The translations under genes and the position numbers were made by a program. Below, piece after piece: positions 49,938 through 51,154 of a stretch of 51,154 nucleotides of DNA. The notes under the pieces are model-generated. The model was not told where the DNA came from. It saw nothing but the letters and a program-made list of their open reading frames with translations, and searched no databases. Position 1 is the first letter of the stretch, and every line of letters starts with the position of its first letter. The DNA is from Bacteroidota bacterium (GTDB lineage Bacteria; Bacteroidota; Bacteroidia; Bacteroidales; FEN-979), in contig JAPLDO010000049.1 in the NCBI GenBank assembly GCA_026391715.1, positions 1-51,154 on the forward strand. The letters are read 5' to 3'.

Positions 49938-51014
49938 ATGCGAACAATTGACCTTTATATTATCAGGAAGTTTCTGGGGACATTTTTTTTTACCATGATA
50001 CTCTTGATTTTCATTGTCATTGTATTTGATATTTCCGAAAAGATAGATGATTTTCTGAAGCATGACGCTCCGGTGAGCGCTATAATTTTTAGCTATTATC
50101 TCAACTTCGTTCCTTATTTCATTAACCTTTTCAGTTATCTGCTGACTTTCATCGCGGTGATATTTTTCACCTCCCGCATGGCGTCCGATTCTGAAATTGT
50201 CGCCATTCTAAGCAGCGGCATAAGTTTCAGGCGCATGTTATTTCCCTATTTTGTTTCTGCAACCGTACTTGGTCTTCTCTCTTTTTTTCTGGCAAACTTC
50301 CTTATTCCCTACACCAACAGAAGTATGTTTGCCTTTGAGAAACAGTACATTAAAGATCAAAGAACTTTCACTGAACAAAATATCCATAAGCAGATTAGTC
50401 CGGGAACTTTTATCTATCTCGAAAACTTCAACATAGATACCGACGCCGGATGGAAATTCACTCTCGAAAAATTTAATGGCCGCGAACTTGTTTACAAACT
50501 GAAGGCGGAACGAATTGAATGGGATAGCCTTAGAAAAGTCTGGAAACTCTCCAATTATTTCAGAAGGCACATCGCCGGAATCACCGAATCTATTTCAACC
50601 GGCGCCAAACTCGATACAGTGTTGTCTTTTAAACCCGCTGATTTTATTGAAGACATTGAAGAGGTGAAAACCATGAACTACTTTGTTCTCAGGAAACATA
50701 TCAAAGAGAAGATAATGCGTGGAGATCCTGACGTTATCAAATACCAGGTTAAAAAATATGAACGTATTGCCTCGCCGTTTGCCACCATCATTCTTACCGT
50801 GATTGGCGTATCGGTATCGAGCCGGAAAGTTCGCGGAGGAATTGGGTTTCACCTCGGACTTGGATTAGCTCTAACCTTCATCTATATTTTATTCATGCAG
50901 GTTTTCACTGTATTTGCCACCTTCGGCGATTTACCCGCGCTTCCGGCAGTTTGGATCCCGAATATCATCTTTGGGTTCATTGCCTTTTTTCTACTGAAGA
51001 TTGCGCCAAAATAA
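49938..51014 (+). CDS. LptF/LptG family LPS export permease
   Basis: 358 aa. YjgP/YjgQ family: N-terminal helices (FLGTFFFTMILLIFIVIVFD, ISEKIDDFL), helices near SAIIFSYYLNFVPYFINLFSYLL, then a periplasmic beta-jellyroll region (about 130-270), then three C-terminal helices. It moves LPS from the inner membrane to the Lpt bridge with LptB, and would feed the LptD encoded at 37020. Bacteroidota often carry tgt next to this gene. Whether it is F or G cannot be told. Start ATG at 49938. Confidence 0.9.
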   Translation: MRTIDLYIIRKFLGTFFFTMILLIFIVIVFDISEKIDDFLKHDAPVSAIIFSYYLNFVPYFINLFSYLLTFIAVIFFTSRMASDSEIVAILSSGISFRRMLFPYFVSATVLGLLSFFLANFLIPYTNRSMFAFEKQYIKDQRTFTEQNIHKQISPGTFIYLENFNIDTDAGWKFTLEKFNGRELVYKLKAERIEWDSLRKVWKLSNYFRRHIAGITESISTGAKLDTVLSFKPADFIEDIEEVKTMNYFVLRKHIKEKIMRGDPDVIKYQVKKYERIASPFATIILTVIGVSVSSRKVRGGIGFHLGLGLALTFIYILFMQVFTVFATFGDLPALPAVWIPNIIFGFIAFFLLKIAPK

Positions 51015-51110
51015 TAGCCGTAAAACATTTCAATAATGAAATTGTGTCCACTCCCAAAAGTCATTTTTTTGTCACATTGCCACCATCATCACTCTATTGC
51101 TCCTGCCATT

Positions 51111-51148
51111 AGACCCCATCCCCCTTCCCCAAAAAGACCCCATCCCCC
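51111..51148. repeat. Direct C-rich repeat AGACCCCATCCCCC at the right edge
   Basis: Two identical 14-bp copies at 51111-51124 and 51135-51148, period 24. Same compositional family as the elements at 201-225 and 15722-15760. The repeat continues to the window edge, so its full length is unknown. Confidence 0.85.
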
Positions 51149-51154
51149 CAACCC

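Overview
The window is a chromosomal segment of a Bacteroidota bacterium, most likely Bacteroidales-like or a related uncultured lineage. The evidence is: type IX secretion (T9SS) C-terminal sorting domains; the gliding/T9SS lipoprotein GldD next to ssb; a long urocanase; Bacteroidota-style LptD, MCE and amidase genes in conserved order; and many -7 boxes of the Bacteroidota form TAnnTTTG close to start codons. No rRNA, tRNA, CRISPR array, insertion sequence or prophage is visible.

Layout. 1-430: decayed ends of a T9SS-sorted protein and an AraC-type regulator. 529-5259: two tandem secreted T9SS paralogues and apolipoprotein N-acyltransferase (lnt). 5300-8350: accessory island with a four-helix-bundle protein between inverted heptanucleotide arrays, a short Cys-motif ORF, an unusual LRR/FtsK-gamma/membrane-anchor protein, a DUF4236 membrane protein and a small P-loop kinase-like protein. 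8546-11996: compact minus-strand operon dsrC-dsrM-dsrK-like plus a cysteine desulfurase-like enzyme, i.e. a DsrC redox module with no dsrAB in view. 12398-17747: exported thioredoxin-like protein and a 1639-aa tandem fusion of two UvrA2-like units. 17730-20492: a likely small transcript, an Old Yellow Enzyme and the two subunits of a 3-oxoacid CoA-transferase. 20558-23930: RhlE-like helicase, DedA protein and small proteins, and an HD hydrolase. 24049-31251: glycan/membrane cluster (GT2, TMTC-like, methyltransferase-GT2 fusion, DPM1-like GT2, DUF2142). 31485-33533: ssb, gldD, corA. 33537-40191: DAHP synthase/chorismate mutase, MCE protein, amidase, divergent lptD, ridA. 40197-44886: ECF sigma factor, anti-sigma-like membrane protein and exported CHAT protease, with a divergent YD-repeat-like protein and lipoprotein. 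44892-51014: GT2, ECF sigma and urocanase, divergent from tgt and lptG/lptF.

The strongest candidates for undescribed biology are the sigma/anti-sigma/exported CHAT module, the LRR-FtsK-gamma-TM/DUF4236 pair, the DsrC-DsrMK-desulfurase operon and the double UvrA2 fusion, whose reading frame has absorbed dispersed intergenic repeats. Smaller points are a promoter-terminator-bounded small transcript at 17.8 kb, a near-perfect 30-bp inverted repeat abutting the gldD start, a Tgt without its zinc cysteines, and many genes with very short 5' leaders.

All calls come from reading translated sequence, motifs and spacing. No database search was run, so family assignments are from recognition of motifs and lengths.
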